64,000 nt of DNA from Euryarchaeota archaeon Ods02 (GCA_028751075.1 JAQZDA010000002.1:62001-126000); one strand, 5' to 3'; shown: positions 1-6,924, counted from the stretch's first letter. Made by a program: numbers and translations. The notes: generated from the sequence alone by a model not told the origin.

Positions 1-98
1 CGAAGGACGTCTTCTTCACCGCCTCGAGGTTCACGACGGGTGTCGAGGTCATTTCGGAGAAGGTTGACGCCGGCGGAGCCGGTGAAGTGACGAGGTAG
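1..98 (+). CDS. C-terminal end of an unidentified protein (partial)
   Basis: Reading from base 3, an open frame gives 31 codons ending in TAG at 96-98. Third positions are strongly G/C and Asp, Glu, Val and Lys codons are common, as in the real genes here. The tail ends in GGAGEVTR. The 5' part lies outside the window, so no family can be named. A competing reading on the minus strand, starting at an ATG at 52-50 and running off the left edge, also has reasonable codon use. The plus-strand reading is preferred because it stays open to the edge and ends just before the promoter of the next gene. Confidence 0.4.
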   Translation, partial: KDVFFTASRFTTGVEVISEKVDAGGAGEVTR

Positions 99-147
99 AA
101 CTGGGGTTGATGGGGGTTGCGATGAGTGGTTGTATCGCAGCTGCTAA

Positions 148-157
148 ACGCTTAAAC
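148..157 (+). promoter_or_regulatory. TATA box of the DUF433/DUF5615 toxin-antitoxin pair
   Basis: The A/T-rich core CTTAAAC lies about 28 bases before the ATG at 181, the usual distance for a haloarchaeal leaderless transcript starting at or next to the start codon. Confidence 0.45.
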
Positions 158-180
158 GTCTCGGGTGGAAAGGTACTGGT

Positions 181-456
181 ATGACCATCGTGGAGACGGA
201 GGACACGCTTGGGGGGGAGCCGCGTCTCGAAGGCAGACGTATCTCTGTCATGCAGGTAGCCGAGATGTACGTCGACGGCGGCATGTCTCCCGAGACCGTC
301 GCCGACCAGCTCGACGTTGGACTCGACGAGGTGCACGAGGCGCTCGCGTACTACTTCAAGCACCCTGACGAGATGGACGAGATACGCCGAAAGCACCGTG
401 AGCTGGAGGAGGAGCTGAAGGAAAACTCCGGGTCACCCGAACGCGCCGAGAGGTAG
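181..456 (+). CDS. DUF433-family antitoxin (VapB45-like)
   Basis: A 91-residue protein of the DUF433 type, a small HTH-like fold known as the antitoxin partner of DUF5615 PIN-like toxins. The typical features are visible: an N-terminal strand (EDTLGGEPRLEGRRISV), the segment VAEMYVDGGMSPETVADQLD (roughly residues 27-46) and a helix containing VHEALAYYFKHPDEM. A charged tail rich in Glu and Lys follows and probably wraps around the toxin. Its stop codon TAG abuts the ATG of the next gene, so the two are translationally coupled. It probably neutralises the toxin and represses its own promoter. Family assignment is by sequence pattern only. Confidence 0.85.
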   Translation: MTIVETEDTLGGEPRLEGRRISVMQVAEMYVDGGMSPETVADQLDVGLDEVHEALAYYFKHPDEMDEIRRKHRELEEELKENSGSPERAER

Positions 457-786
457 ATGGAGTTCGTAGCCGACGAACACGTGCCGAGCGCGGTCATCAA
501 CGCGCTCCGCTCCAAAGGATACGACGTTGTACACGCGCCGGAACAGTACACACAGGGTGACGAGGACATCGACCTTCTCGAGAACTGCGCCGAAGACGGG
601 CGTGTCCTCTTGACTAACGACCGGGATTTCGTGAGGCTAGCCGAAGAGACAGATCACTCCGGTGTCGTGATCTACACCGACCAGCAACGACCACCACGTG
701 AGGTTCTGAAGGCTGTCATACGTGTGGACGATGCGTACTCCGACGACCTCCAGAACAGGACCGTCTGGCTTGAAGGCTGGCTCTGA
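457..786 (+). CDS. DUF5615 PIN-like toxin (VapC45/Mut7-C-like)
   Basis: A 109-residue PIN-like nuclease of the DUF5615 family, starting directly after the antitoxin stop. Acidic catalytic-type residues are in the expected places: the N-terminal FVADEHVP motif, Glu/Asp around GDEDIDLLENCAEDGRVLLTNDRDF, and the conserved LLTNDRDF motif near residue 53. In PIN-like toxins these residues bind Mg2+ for RNA cleavage. The pair with the DUF433 gene is a complete type II toxin-antitoxin module. The frame is intact, so it could be active. The actual RNA target cannot be inferred. Confidence 0.85.
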   Translation: MEFVADEHVPSAVINALRSKGYDVVHAPEQYTQGDEDIDLLENCAEDGRVLLTNDRDFVRLAEETDHSGVVIYTDQQRPPREVLKAVIRVDDAYSDDLQNRTVWLEGWL

Positions 787-842
787 AGGAAACTCCGGCT
801 CCTAAGCTTTCTGCGGCGTAGCTACCTTCCATACCACTATAG

Positions 843-960
843 AGGGCGAGGCACGGCGACCACCTCGACGTCGAACCCGAGTGGAACGGAGTCCTGGAGT
901 TCTTCGAGGTTCCCAGCAGGGCTACGTTCCTGATGCCGCCGGGGCGGTTTAGGTCGTTGC
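843..960 (+). pseudogene. Decayed 3' fragment of an unknown gene, copy 1
   Basis: This stretch reads HLDVEPEWNGVLEFFEVPSRA, then TFLMPP, in one plus-strand frame. It matches the 3' ends of copies 2 (2664-2922) and 3 (4053-4298), which share the core EVPSRAT-FLVPP. Only the last ~40 codons are present and there is no start codon or 5' part. Downstream of the matching segment the frame runs on without similarity to the other copies. It lies between the DUF5615 toxin and the convergent ATPase gene. Most of 787-1067 outside this remnant shows no gene. The parent gene was not recognised. Confidence 0.55.
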
Positions 961-1067
961 CGACGCCGGAGCCGGGGGATCATGGGGAAGCACGTAGATC
1001 GATGCATGATGGATGGGGGTGGGGTGTTGTTACTTTCGTCCATCTGGATACTGTCTCTGGTAACTGG

Positions 1068-2459
1068 TTAACTGAGGGCACTAAGAACATCGTCGATCGT
1101 GAACAGGGTTATGTTTCCTTCTCTGTCCGCTTCTTCGTGGACTGATCTACTGAATCCGCTTCTGGAGAACAGTGCGTACTCGTATCTGTGGCTGTCTCTG
1201 CCAGCGGACCGTGCCACTTCGTCAGCGTCTTCCCTGAGTTGGCTTAGGATGTCGTATCCCATAGGCTGCCCCGTGAACTTTACCTCACCTACTAACAGTA
1301 CATCGTCGTCAGTTAGACCGACTACGTCCACTTCACGTCCCTGCCTCCACCATCCTCCCGGTCTGCGAACCAGGTTCAGAGACGGATAGAGTTCGGGCAC
1401 GGCTTCGTTGCAGATGTCTTCGAAAGCGTCGCTCGCAAAGTCAGGAAGCTCTGGCTCTATCAGGTTGCTGTATGCTCCTTGGCCGTACTGGCTGTACTTT
1501 GACTGGTGTCCGTAGACAAACCGGAACCAGAATCGAAAGAACTGGTCGTTCAGCTTGTATCTGGTGGTTTTGCTCGCTTTTGGGTCGGCGGTCACCGGTA
1601 CGTCGGAACGTACTATCCCAAGGTCTTCGAGCCGGTTGAAATAGTAGCTTAGGTCACCTGAATCTATACCTGTAGACTGTGATATATCGTTCCTTCCTCG
1701 TTTGCCTCTGGCTATCGTTTTGAGGATGGCGAAATACCTGTTCACTTCGTCGAGCTCCATCCTGAGAACGGTTTCGGGCTCGTCGTGTAGTCCGCTTTGC
1801 GGGGAAAGTATGGCTCTGGTGACGTTCTCCGCAAGTGATCTGGAGCTGTCTACGGTCTGTAGGTAGTGGGGTACACCACCGAAGACCGAGTATGCAAGTA
1901 CCCGTTCCTCAGGGTCGTACTCCGGGTAGAACTTAGATGCGTCGGGCACCCTGAGTTCTCCCAGTTCGATTTTTCCGTTCGGTGTTTTGGATAACCGACC
2001 ATATAACGGAGCACCACCGCCTACGGCTACCTCATACATCATACCGACAGAGGACCCTGTTAGCACCACTGTAGCCGAGGAGTTCTCTGTCTCGTGGTCC
2101 CATAGCCTCTGTATCTTGGATGGAAGACTCTTGGTGGAGTCAACGAGATACGGGAACTCATCGAGAACAACGACAGCGTCTTTTTTTATGAGGTGGTCCA
2201 AAACGGTTTCCCAGTCTTTCTGGAGGTTCTCTATCTGCGGGTACTCGTAGGCTGCGTCCTGTACGAACGACTCTATCTGGTCGGTTCTGGTGGTCTCGAC
2301 GGCTTGATGATATACGGCATCGTCTCTGTCTCGTATGCTTTCGAGTACGAGTGCTGTTTTTCCTACACGGCGTCTTCCGTAGACTACCGCAAGTTCGGGG
2401 TTTTCGGAGGAGTAGAGCTCTTTGAGGTGGGAAAGCTCTTCTTCTCGATCGACGAACAT
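1068..2459 (-). CDS. Archaeal AAA ATPase with C-terminal DUF234 domain
   Basis: A 463-residue protein of the archaeal ATPase family (PF01637 type). The Walker A motif GRRRVGKT is at about residues 29-36 and the Walker B-like VVVLDEFPYLV at about 96-106. The middle part (about 255-310) resembles a winged helix (ISQSTGIDSGDLSYYFNRLE). The C-terminal ~150 residues fit DUF234, a nuclease-like fold with GREVDVVGLTDDDVLLVGE (a PD-(D/E)xK-like E/D/E arrangement). These proteins are common in mobile and defence-rich regions of archaea; their role is not settled. Codon choice is noticeably more A/T-rich than in the housekeeping genes, suggesting transfer. It is transcribed alone from an A/T-rich promoter with direct repeats. 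Confidence 0.85.
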   Translation of the reverse strand: MFVDREEELSHLKELYSSENPELAVVYGRRRVGKTALVLESIRDRDDAVYHQAVETTRTDQIESFVQDAAYEYPQIENLQKDWETVLDHLIKKDAVVVLDEFPYLVDSTKSLPSKIQRLWDHETENSSATVVLTGSSVGMMYEVAVGGGAPLYGRLSKTPNGKIELGELRVPDASKFYPEYDPEERVLAYSVFGGVPHYLQTVDSSRSLAENVTRAILSPQSGLHDEPETVLRMELDEVNRYFAILKTIARGKRGRNDISQSTGIDSGDLSYYFNRLEDLGIVRSDVPVTADPKASKTTRYKLNDQFFRFWFRFVYGHQSKYSQYGQGAYSNLIEPELPDFASDAFEDICNEAVPELYPSLNLVRRPGGWWRQGREVDVVGLTDDDVLLVGEVKFTGQPMGYDILSQLREDADEVARSAGRDSHRYEYALFSRSGFSRSVHEEADREGNITLFTIDDVLSALS

Positions 2460-2484
2460 TCTCTGTATCCGAACACGTGCTCAG

Positions 2485-2528
2485 TAGTTAATAGAGTTTC
2501 GGCTATAATAGTCCATACTATAATAGTC
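2485..2528 (-). promoter_or_regulatory. Promoter and direct-repeat operator of the ATPase gene
   Basis: On the minus strand a TATA-like CTATTAACT is centred near 2490, about 30 bases before the ATG at 2459. Just upstream lie two perfect copies of CTATAATAGTC (2503-2513 and 2518-2528) whose starts are 15 bases apart. Repeats at that position could be a regulator site or a duplicated promoter element. Confidence 0.4.
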
Positions 2529-2627
2529 TAAGCTCTTATAGGTATGCGAGCTGGGGGTGGTTTTAGCCCAAGACCTTCGACCGGCACGCGCGTTAGAAAA
2601 GCGATGCGCGTACGGTCGATAGGAAAA

Positions 2628-2641
2628 GGGGGGGGGGGGGG
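2628..2641. repeat. Homopolymer of 14 G
   Basis: An uninterrupted run of 14 G follows AAAA, 22 bases before the start of remnant copy 2. It is the longest homopolymer seen in the window. Read errors or polymerase slippage are likely here, so its exact length should not be trusted. Confidence 0.9.
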
Positions 2642-2663
2642 TGGCGTTCATAGAGATGGATGG

Positions 2664-2922
2664 GACTACGGCTTCACGCCGAAGATAACCCGGTCGGAGC
2701 TTCGACAGCACCGACTCCGGCAAGCCCGACATGGAGTTCGTGGGGTTCATGCGTTCGATAGAGGATTTCGTGGAGATGCAGGAGGCGACGCATGGTGAGC
2801 ACCACGACGAGTAACCAGAACGCAAAGGGATCCTGGAGTTCTTCGAGGTACCGAGCCGGGCGACGTTCCTGGTGCCGCCAAGGCGGTTGAGGGTGTTGCC
2901 GCCGGTGGAGTATAGAGGTTGA
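2664..2922 (+). pseudogene. Decayed 3' part of an unknown gene, copy 2 (frameshift and stop)
   Basis: The readable parts are DYGFTPKITRSE, then after a one-base shift near 2700 FDSTDSGKPDMEFVGFMRS, then IEDFVEMQEATHGEHHDE, an in-frame TAA, and finally KGILEFFEVPSRATFLVPP and RRLRVLPP. It aligns over its whole length to copy 3. Most differences between the copies fall in third codon positions of this plus-strand frame, so this was once a translated frame on this strand. The frameshift plus internal stop make it non-functional. It lies directly upstream of a vapBC pair. The sequence between 2529 and 2663 carries only the G-run and no gene. Confidence 0.6.
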
Positions 2923-3019
2923 AACCTCCGTACTTCAGTGTGTAGCGTGTACGGTACCGTCGGCTTCAGTTGACGATAAGTGCTAACGGGGTGTACCGCC
3001 GCAAGGTTGAACTACCTCT

Positions 3020-3034
3020 GTATACGACGTATAC
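3020..3034. promoter_or_regulatory. Probable VapB operator (inverted repeat)
   Basis: GTATAC-GAC-GTATAC ends two bases before the vapB start codon at 3037. A related GTAAAC-GAGAC-GTATAC lies at the same place before the vapB at 6925. Type II antitoxins usually repress their own promoter through such dyads. Confidence 0.5.
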
Positions 3035-3036
3035 AC

Positions 3037-3270
3037 ATGGGGACTAAGACCGTGCGCCTCCGCGAAGACGTCTACGAGCGCATCCGCTCCAGGAAACGTG
3101 AGGACGAGACGTTCTCCGAGGCCATCGACCGATTGACGGGGAACACGTCCCTCCTCGAGCTCGAGGGGACGCTGTCCGACGAGGAGGCTGACGAGGTACG
3201 CGCCGCCGTAGAGGAGAGCCGAGACGTAGGCAGACAGGAGGCTGAAGAGCTCTACGGGGAAGACGGTTGA
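3037..3270 (+). CDS. vapB: VapB-type antitoxin
   Basis: A 77-residue antitoxin. The N-terminal MGTKTVRLREDVYERI is a short DNA-binding strand-helix module of ribbon-helix-helix or AbrB-like type, followed by an acidic, probably flexible tail (LEGTLSDEEADEVRAAVEES) that would cover the toxin. The start at 3037 is chosen because the paralogue at 6925 begins at the matching Met and the operator dyad ends just before it; an in-frame ATG at 2980 would add residues with no similarity. The gene overlaps the toxin start by three bases (TTGA). Closest relatives in the window are the intact gene at 6925 and the remnant at 5968. Confidence 0.85.
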   Translation: MGTKTVRLREDVYERIRSRKREDETFSEAIDRLTGNTSLLELEGTLSDEEADEVRAAVEESRDVGRQEAEELYGEDG

Positions 3271-3659
3271 TACTGGACACCTCCTTCATCATCGACCTAC
3301 AGAACAGTGTAGCCGACGCTGTCTCGAAGGCAGAGGAGATAGAGGAAGCCGGCAGACCGAGACGAGTACCACACGTGGTGCTCTACGAGCTCTATATAGG
3401 CGTAGGGAAAGGAATCCACACGGAGGACAACAGGGAGCGACTCCGGGATACTCTTTCGGCTCTGCCGACCACGTCGACGACGCAGTCTATAGCGGAGCGA
3501 GCAGGAGTGATTGAGGGAGAGCTCCAGGTAGATGATGAAGGGGTCGGCGCAGTAGACGCAATCGTAGCAGCCACAGCCGTGGAACACGACGAACCCGTAG
3601 TAACCTCCGACGTCTCGCACTTCGAACGCGTACCCGGAGTCAACGTAGAGACCTACTGA
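3267..3659 (+). CDS. vapC: VapC-type PIN-domain toxin ribonuclease
   Basis: A 130-residue PIN protein. The metal-binding acids are visible: Asp4 in ILDTSFIIDL, Glu in VLYELYIGV, Asp in GAVDAIVAATA and Asp in VTSDVSHFERV. PIN toxins cleave RNA (often tRNA or rRNA loops) with Mg2+. Translation most likely begins at TTG 3267, whose last two bases are part of the antitoxin stop codon; the VapC at 7152 starts with the same overlap. The frame is intact. Which RNA is cleaved cannot be told from sequence. Confidence 0.88.
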   Translation: MILDTSFIIDLQNSVADAVSKAEEIEEAGRPRRVPHVVLYELYIGVGKGIHTEDNRERLRDTLSALPTTSTTQSIAERAGVIEGELQVDDEGVGAVDAIVAATAVEHDEPVVTSDVSHFERVPGVNVETY

Positions 3660-4052
3660 GCCATAGTTCAGGTGTAACATCAGACAGATATCTTGGTCGC
3701 CGACCTCCTTCGAACGGGTGTCTGTGTGAGCTCCCCTGCGTTCTACGTCACTGTGGCTTCGTCGGGTTCGATGGAAGCTCCTGCTATCGACGCGTCGACG
3801 GCTCCGACTTCGTCGCCCGTGCTCGTAGCTGTCTCTGGACGTCTACGGTTCGGAGCGGATTCTAAGTGATGATGTGGGTGTTAACGTACCCGATGACGTA
3901 GTCGAACCATCGCTCGATGTCGGAGCCGGCTTCCACCTCCATCGCAACCTACGTGTCCACCTGGGTTGACACCACAAGTCCGGGCGTTCGATCCCCCGGA
4001 GCTTCGCGAAGGCGATGTAGTCGGCCACAGCCAGAAGCTCGCCGCCGCCCGT
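3660..4052. other. Gene-poor spacer with weak minus-strand coding remnants
   Basis: No intact gene is visible. On the minus strand a readable segment (GGGELLAVADYIAFAKLRGI, about 4015-4073) and, in a different frame, a terminal segment ending WFDYVIGYVNTHIIT with TAG at 3862-3864 look like fragments of one broken gene. The family was not recognised, and the first segment overlaps remnant copy 3 on the other strand. From 3660 to about 3860 I see nothing. Confidence 0.25.
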
Positions 4053-4298
4053 GACGACGGCTTCACTCCGAAGGTCACCCGTCGGGACTTCGACAGCACC
4101 GACGGAGGTGAGGCGGGGATGGAGTTCATCGGGTTCATGCGGGAGATAGACGACTTCGTCGGGCTTCAGAGGGCGATGCACGGCGTCCATCTCGACCACG
4201 ACTCCAGGCGGAACGGCATTCTGGAGTTGTTCGAGGTACCGAGCAGGGCGACGTATCTGGTGCCGCCGCGGCGGTTGAGGCTGTTGCCGCCGCCTTAG
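4053..4298 (+). pseudogene. 3' part of an unknown gene, copy 3 (open frame)
   Basis: An open frame reads DDGFTPKVTRRDFDST, then GMEFIGFMREIDDFV, then NGILELFEVPSRATYLVPP, ending at TAG 4296-4298. It is the best preserved of three copies and shows what the intact C-terminus looked like: about 80 residues ending in a Pro/Arg-rich tail (RRLRLLPPP). An in-frame ATG at 3966 exists, but the codons between it and 4053 have no counterpart in copy 2, so a functional start is doubtful. The spacer to 4395 holds nothing else recognisable. Confidence 0.5.
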
Positions 4299-4395
4299 GT
4301 ATGACTGGGGCCGGTCGGAGTGATATCTTACTGGGTTGCTGTATCCTGTTGTGCGCTGTCTGTACTTCAGGTTGGAGCTGAACTGTAGGGGGTGT

Positions 4396-4749
4396 TCAGT
4401 TGAGTCCGAGGCTTAGCTTCAGCGCTTCGTCTATCTCCTGCATCTTCCGGCTATCTAGGTTTCCTTCGACCGACTGTATCCGTCTTTTTATCGAGACGGT
4501 GCGTATCTGGTCGAGTCGGACGGAGGAGTCCTTCTCGAGGGGAGATTCCGAGGCTTCCACGTGTACTTCGAAGGGGTAGCCTCTGTACGTACCTGTGGCG
4601 GGTGCGACGATGGTGGTGCTGGAGTTCCTGTTGCCGATGTCGTTCTGGACGACCACGGCTGGACGTGTCTTCTTGATCTCGCGGCCTTCTGCAGGGTCGA
4701 GCCGGACGACGGCGACGTCTCCACGACGAACGGTTATGTCGGAGCTCAT
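4396..4749 (-). CDS. mazF: MazF/PemK-type toxin endoribonuclease
   Basis: A 117-residue protein of the MazF/PemK family, sequence-specific mRNA interferases with an SH3-like barrel. Typical family segments are visible: RRGDVAVVRLDPAEGREIKKTRPAVVVQ near the N-terminus (the GD and the K-x-RPAVVV strand), NRNSSTTIVAPAT in the middle, and SSVRLDQIRTVSIKR toward the end. The start at 4749 gives an ATGA overlap with the upstream antitoxin; a Met 14 codons earlier is unlikely because it lies inside the antitoxin gene and adds unrelated residues. The frame is intact. Confidence 0.88.
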   Translation of the reverse strand: MSSDITVRRGDVAVVRLDPAEGREIKKTRPAVVVQNDIGNRNSSTTIVAPATGTYRGYPFEVHVEASESPLEKDSSVRLDQIRTVSIKRRIQSVEGNLDSRKMQEIDEALKLSLGLN

Positions 4750-4982
4750 TCGACGAGCTCGGTCCACGGGTCTGTGGAGGTGTGTCTCCATTCCTCCGTA
4801 AGCGCGGCTGCGGACTCAGAGGCGTCCTGATACGCCGTCGCGAGCTCGTCTTCTTCGACGGGTTCTGGTTCGACGTCTACGACTGCGACGGTGACCCGTC
4901 TGTTTGCGTACTCCGTCCCGAGGTATATCCGTCCTCTGTCGTCGGTTTCGTTGGTATGGAGTTCGGTGGCTTCGACCTTCAT
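4746..4982 (-). CDS. Antitoxin partner of MazF (AbrB/MazE-like)
   Basis: A 78-residue acidic protein. Residues 1-35 contain ELHTNETDDRGRIYLG and RRVTVAVVD, a pattern of a swapped-hairpin AbrB DNA-binding domain (the D-x-G-R-I/V segment). The acidic tail from about residue 40 probably wraps the toxin. The Met at 4982 is chosen because the domain begins right there; a Met eight codons earlier is possible. It overlaps mazF by four bases, so the pair is co-translated. Confidence 0.75.
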   Translation of the reverse strand: MKVEATELHTNETDDRGRIYLGTEYANRRVTVAVVDVEPEPVEEDELATAYQDASESAAALTEEWRHTSTDPWTELVE

Positions 4983-5000
4983 CGTTAGAGTGTTCGCCCC

Positions 5001-5033
5001 ACCCACACATCAACTTTACCCACAATAACCCAC
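5001..5033. promoter_or_regulatory. Triple ACCCAC repeat upstream of the MazEF pair
   Basis: ACCCAC occurs at 5001-5006, 5018-5023 and 5028-5033, immediately upstream of the antitoxin start at 4982. The repeats cover the expected promoter region on the minus strand and may be the antitoxin operator. The rest of 4983-5115 contains no gene. Confidence 0.3.
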
Positions 5034-5115
5034 GGGTCGGGGTTTTTCCTTGGTATTTCCTCTGTTATTAGAACTCCTTGTTTTGGTTTGCTGCTGGGTT
5101 CCTGCTTTCGACGCG

Positions 5116-5526
5116 TCAGTACGGGTTATGCCTGCCTTCGTAGGGTTCTACTTGGATACCTATCTCTGTGAACTTGTCGTGGTGTGACGTCACCACGGGT
5201 TCGTCGTACTTCTTGCTCGCGGCGGCTACTACTCCGTCGCTGGCGTCCATCCTGAAGTCGGCTTTGGTCTCTCTGTCCGCGTACCCGAGCAGCTTTCCGT
5301 AAAGGTGCTCGACCTCTTCGTTCTTGACCACGGGGTACTTTCCGAGGGCGTATCGAACTCTTCGTTCTTCTTCGTCGGTAGCGTAGATGCGGGCGAGATG
5401 TAGCTCTCCCATGACGGTTTCCGGTACTCTCTGGACGATGCCGTCGTTGTGCATCTGCCTGGCCTTCCATCTGGCGCCGTCGTGGTCCTGGAACAGGTCG
5501 ATGAGATAGGGGCTGTCCAGTATCAC
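5116..5526 (-). CDS. vapC: PIN-domain toxin (VapC-like)
   Basis: A 136-residue PIN protein. It begins ILDSPYLIDLFQDHD, with the first metal-binding Asp at residue 4. It then shows ETVMGELHLARI (Glu), DASDGVVAAA (Asp) and VTSHHDKFTEIGI. It starts with GTG in a GTGA overlap with the antitoxin stop. It is more diverged than the two vapC genes at 3267 and 7152: for instance Ser-Pro replaces Thr-Ser after Asp4, and the last acid sits in a His-His-Asp setting. The frame is open; activity is likely but not certain. Confidence 0.85.
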   Translation of the reverse strand: MILDSPYLIDLFQDHDGARWKARQMHNDGIVQRVPETVMGELHLARIYATDEEERRVRYALGKYPVVKNEEVEHLYGKLLGYADRETKADFRMDASDGVVAAASKKYDEPVVTSHHDKFTEIGIQVEPYEGRHNPY

Positions 5527-5798
5527 GGTTCCCTCCTGAACTCCTCGGGCAGGTCGAATGACTCCATCAACTTCTGTCGCATCTCCCAGCGCTTCTTCGC
5601 CCTGGTCCGGGTTCTGTTCTCCAGCCCTGTCTTCATCTCCTCCGCGGTGTCGGTGGATATCAGTCCGGATACTTCGTCGTGTTCCGGGCCTCCAATCAAC
5701 CGTTTGACGGTGTCCTCCATGGTCTCGAGTTCTTGGTTCTGTTCCTTCACGTATGCGTGGAACTCCTCCGACAATCGCATCGATTTATCTCGCGTCAT
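5523..5798 (-). CDS. vapB: VapB-like antitoxin
   Basis: A 91-residue protein. The first ~40 residues (KSMRLSEEFHAYVKEQNQEL) resemble a small DNA-binding N-terminus of the VapB kind. The middle (DTVKRLIGGPEHDEVSGL) and the basic C-terminus (RTRTRAKKRWEMRQKLMESF) are unlike the other antitoxins here. It is coupled to the toxin by a GTGA overlap. Its promoter is clear: a TATA-like GATTTAGG near 5830 and a 20-base A/T-rich dyad just upstream. Confidence 0.75.
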   Translation of the reverse strand: MTRDKSMRLSEEFHAYVKEQNQELETMEDTVKRLIGGPEHDEVSGLISTDTAEEMKTGLENRTRTRAKKRWEMRQKLMESFDLPEEFRREP

Positions 5799-5844
5799 TG
5801 CCTGGGTATGTATTGAATGCGAAAGTACCTAAATCTTCCCGTAA

Positions 5845-5864
5845 ATATCAATAAATATTGATAT
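5845..5864. promoter_or_regulatory. Perfect inverted repeat upstream of vapB (5798)
   Basis: ATATCAATA-AA-TATTGATAT, two 9-base arms around a 2-base centre, lies directly upstream of the TATA-like element of the minus-strand vapBC pair. It is a probable antitoxin or regulator site. On the plus side it is about 100 bases from the vapB remnant at 5968. Confidence 0.5.
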
Positions 5865-5967
5865 ATAAAAACCGTATCTTAGTCTTTTATGGTTCTCCAG
5901 GTAATCGTCCAAGGGCCGTGGGGATCCCGTTCAGATTCACCTTTCTGCAGACGAGAGCCGCATACAC

Positions 5968-6145
5968 ATGCCGACGAAGACCTTGGGGGGTCGACGAGGA
6001 CGTGTACGAGATGCTCGTGAAGCGGAAGCGCGACGACGAGACGTATTCCGACGTCGTCGAGAGGTTTTTCGATGGGAGATCGCTCTCCGACCCCACGGGA
6101 ATCTACAGCGAGGAAGAGGTAGGGGAAGATAGAAGATGAGCTTCT
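5968..6145 (+). pseudogene. Broken vapB antitoxin, toxin missing
   Basis: This is a close relative of the antitoxin at 6925: it shares TKT, then DEDVYEML, KRKRDDETYSDVVER and GIYSEEEV. Two frameshifts destroy it. The first is an extra G in a run of six G after codon 5; the second is a lost base after EEV that leads to an early TGA at 6137-6139. The remaining third of the antitoxin and the whole toxin are absent. The upstream region still resembles the operator-promoter of the 6925 gene (CTTTCTG near 5941, CATACACATG at the start), so this is a decayed duplicate. Confidence 0.7.
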
Positions 6146-6219
6146 GTGTAGTCGCTGGTTCGACGTCACCACCCAACCTCCTTTTATACAGGAATATAAA
6201 CCATCACGTATTGTCGACG

Positions 6220-6420
6220 ATGGTACGCGTGGACGAGGAGACCCATGAGAAGCTCAAGAACCTGAGACGCGATGGAGAGAGCCTCGACAGCGTGATATCA
6301 CGTCCTCTGGAGAGACGCGAGAGAGACGTCGAGGAAGGCGCGGGGTTCTGGATCGAGGACGAGTCCGAGGGCGCACGTCGTGCGCGCAGGAGCATGAAAC
6401 GCGACGTCGGTGTGGACTGA
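6220..6420 (+). CDS. vapB: VapB-like antitoxin of a broken pair
   Basis: A 66-residue protein starting MVRVDEETHEKLKNLRRDGE, a ribbon-helix-helix-like strand and helix, followed by SLDSVISR and a charged tail ending RSMKRDVGVD. The Met at 6220 is used because the domain begins there and a TATA-like TTTTATACA lies about 30 bases upstream. Longer in-frame starts add residues with no similarity. It is followed with a short overlap by a frameshifted vapC. The antitoxin frame itself is intact, so it could still act on a related toxin or simply be decaying. Confidence 0.7.
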   Translation: MVRVDEETHEKLKNLRRDGESLDSVISRPLERRERDVEEGAGFWIEDESEGARRARRSMKRDVGVD

Positions 6421-6804
6421 TTGCGGTCCTGGACAGCAGTATCCTCATCGACTACCTGCAGGGCAGACAGCAAGCCGCGGACGCCCTCGAACGGTACACG
6501 GCATCCTCGGCATCCACTGTTCCTCTCGTGTTGTTCGAGGTGTACCAGGGCGAGGTGTACAGCGAGGGGGAACTAGACTTCGAAGGGAGTGGCTTCCGCC
6601 TTGAGCTGGGTGGACGAGGTCGACGAGACCGCCTCCATGGCTCGACGTGCGGCGGACCTCCAGCATACATTGAACGCCGCCGGCAGTCCACTGACGGCGC
6701 GCGACGCCTACGTAGCCGGAGCCGCAGCCAGGCTCGACGAGACGCTGGTGGCATCTGACACCGACTTCGACGTACCGGTGGTGAAGGAAGAGATAGATGT
6801 ATAG
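6417..6804 (+). pseudogene. Frameshifted vapC PIN toxin
   Basis: The N-terminal half reads AVLDSSILIDYLQGRQQAAD, then TVPLVLFEVYQGEVYSEGEL, with the PIN Asp and Glu in place. Near 6590 the frame shifts by one base; the C-terminal half continues in another frame as SALSWVDEVDETASMARRAA, then TARDAYVAGAAARLDETLVA and SDTDFDVPVV, containing the last two acids. Together they make one ordinary PIN toxin of about 128 residues. The single shift inactivates the toxin unless it is a sequencing error. The start would overlap the antitoxin stop (CTG at 6417 or ATT at 6420), unlike the TTG of its paralogues. Confidence 0.7.
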
Positions 6805-6894
6805 GTGGTGTAGCTTCAGCGAGACGTAGCTCAGGTGGTGGATGCCCATCCGAGGTCCAAGTCCTCCGGAAAGCCGGGGAGCTACCCCATCAGC

Positions 6895-6922
6895 TTTATC
6901 TTTCTGTAAACGAGACGTATAC
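6895..6922 (+). promoter_or_regulatory. Promoter and operator of vapBC at 6925
   Basis: A TATA-like CTTTATCTT is centred about 26 bases before the ATG at 6925, so the transcript is probably leaderless. Between them lies GTAAAC-GAGAC-GTATAC, matching the dyad before the vapB at 3037. Binding there would cover the transcription start. The spacer 6805-6894 has no gene. Confidence 0.45.
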
Positions 6923-6924
6923 AT

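Noticed and set aside
1-52. Minus-strand start (MTSTPVVNLEAVKK) running off the left edge
   Set aside because: Plausible codons, but it overlaps the plus-strand frame that reaches a stop at 96-98; both cannot be confirmed, and the plus reading fits better.
2544-2798. Plus-strand frame through the G-run as an intact gene
   Set aside because: The part before 2664 has no homology; the later part shifts out of frame compared with copy 3, so the frame is an accident of decay.
6831-6895. tRNA-like stretch (GTAGCTCAGGTGG)
   Set aside because: It has a D-loop-like string, but no anticodon arm, no TTC-loop consensus and no acceptor pairing could be found.
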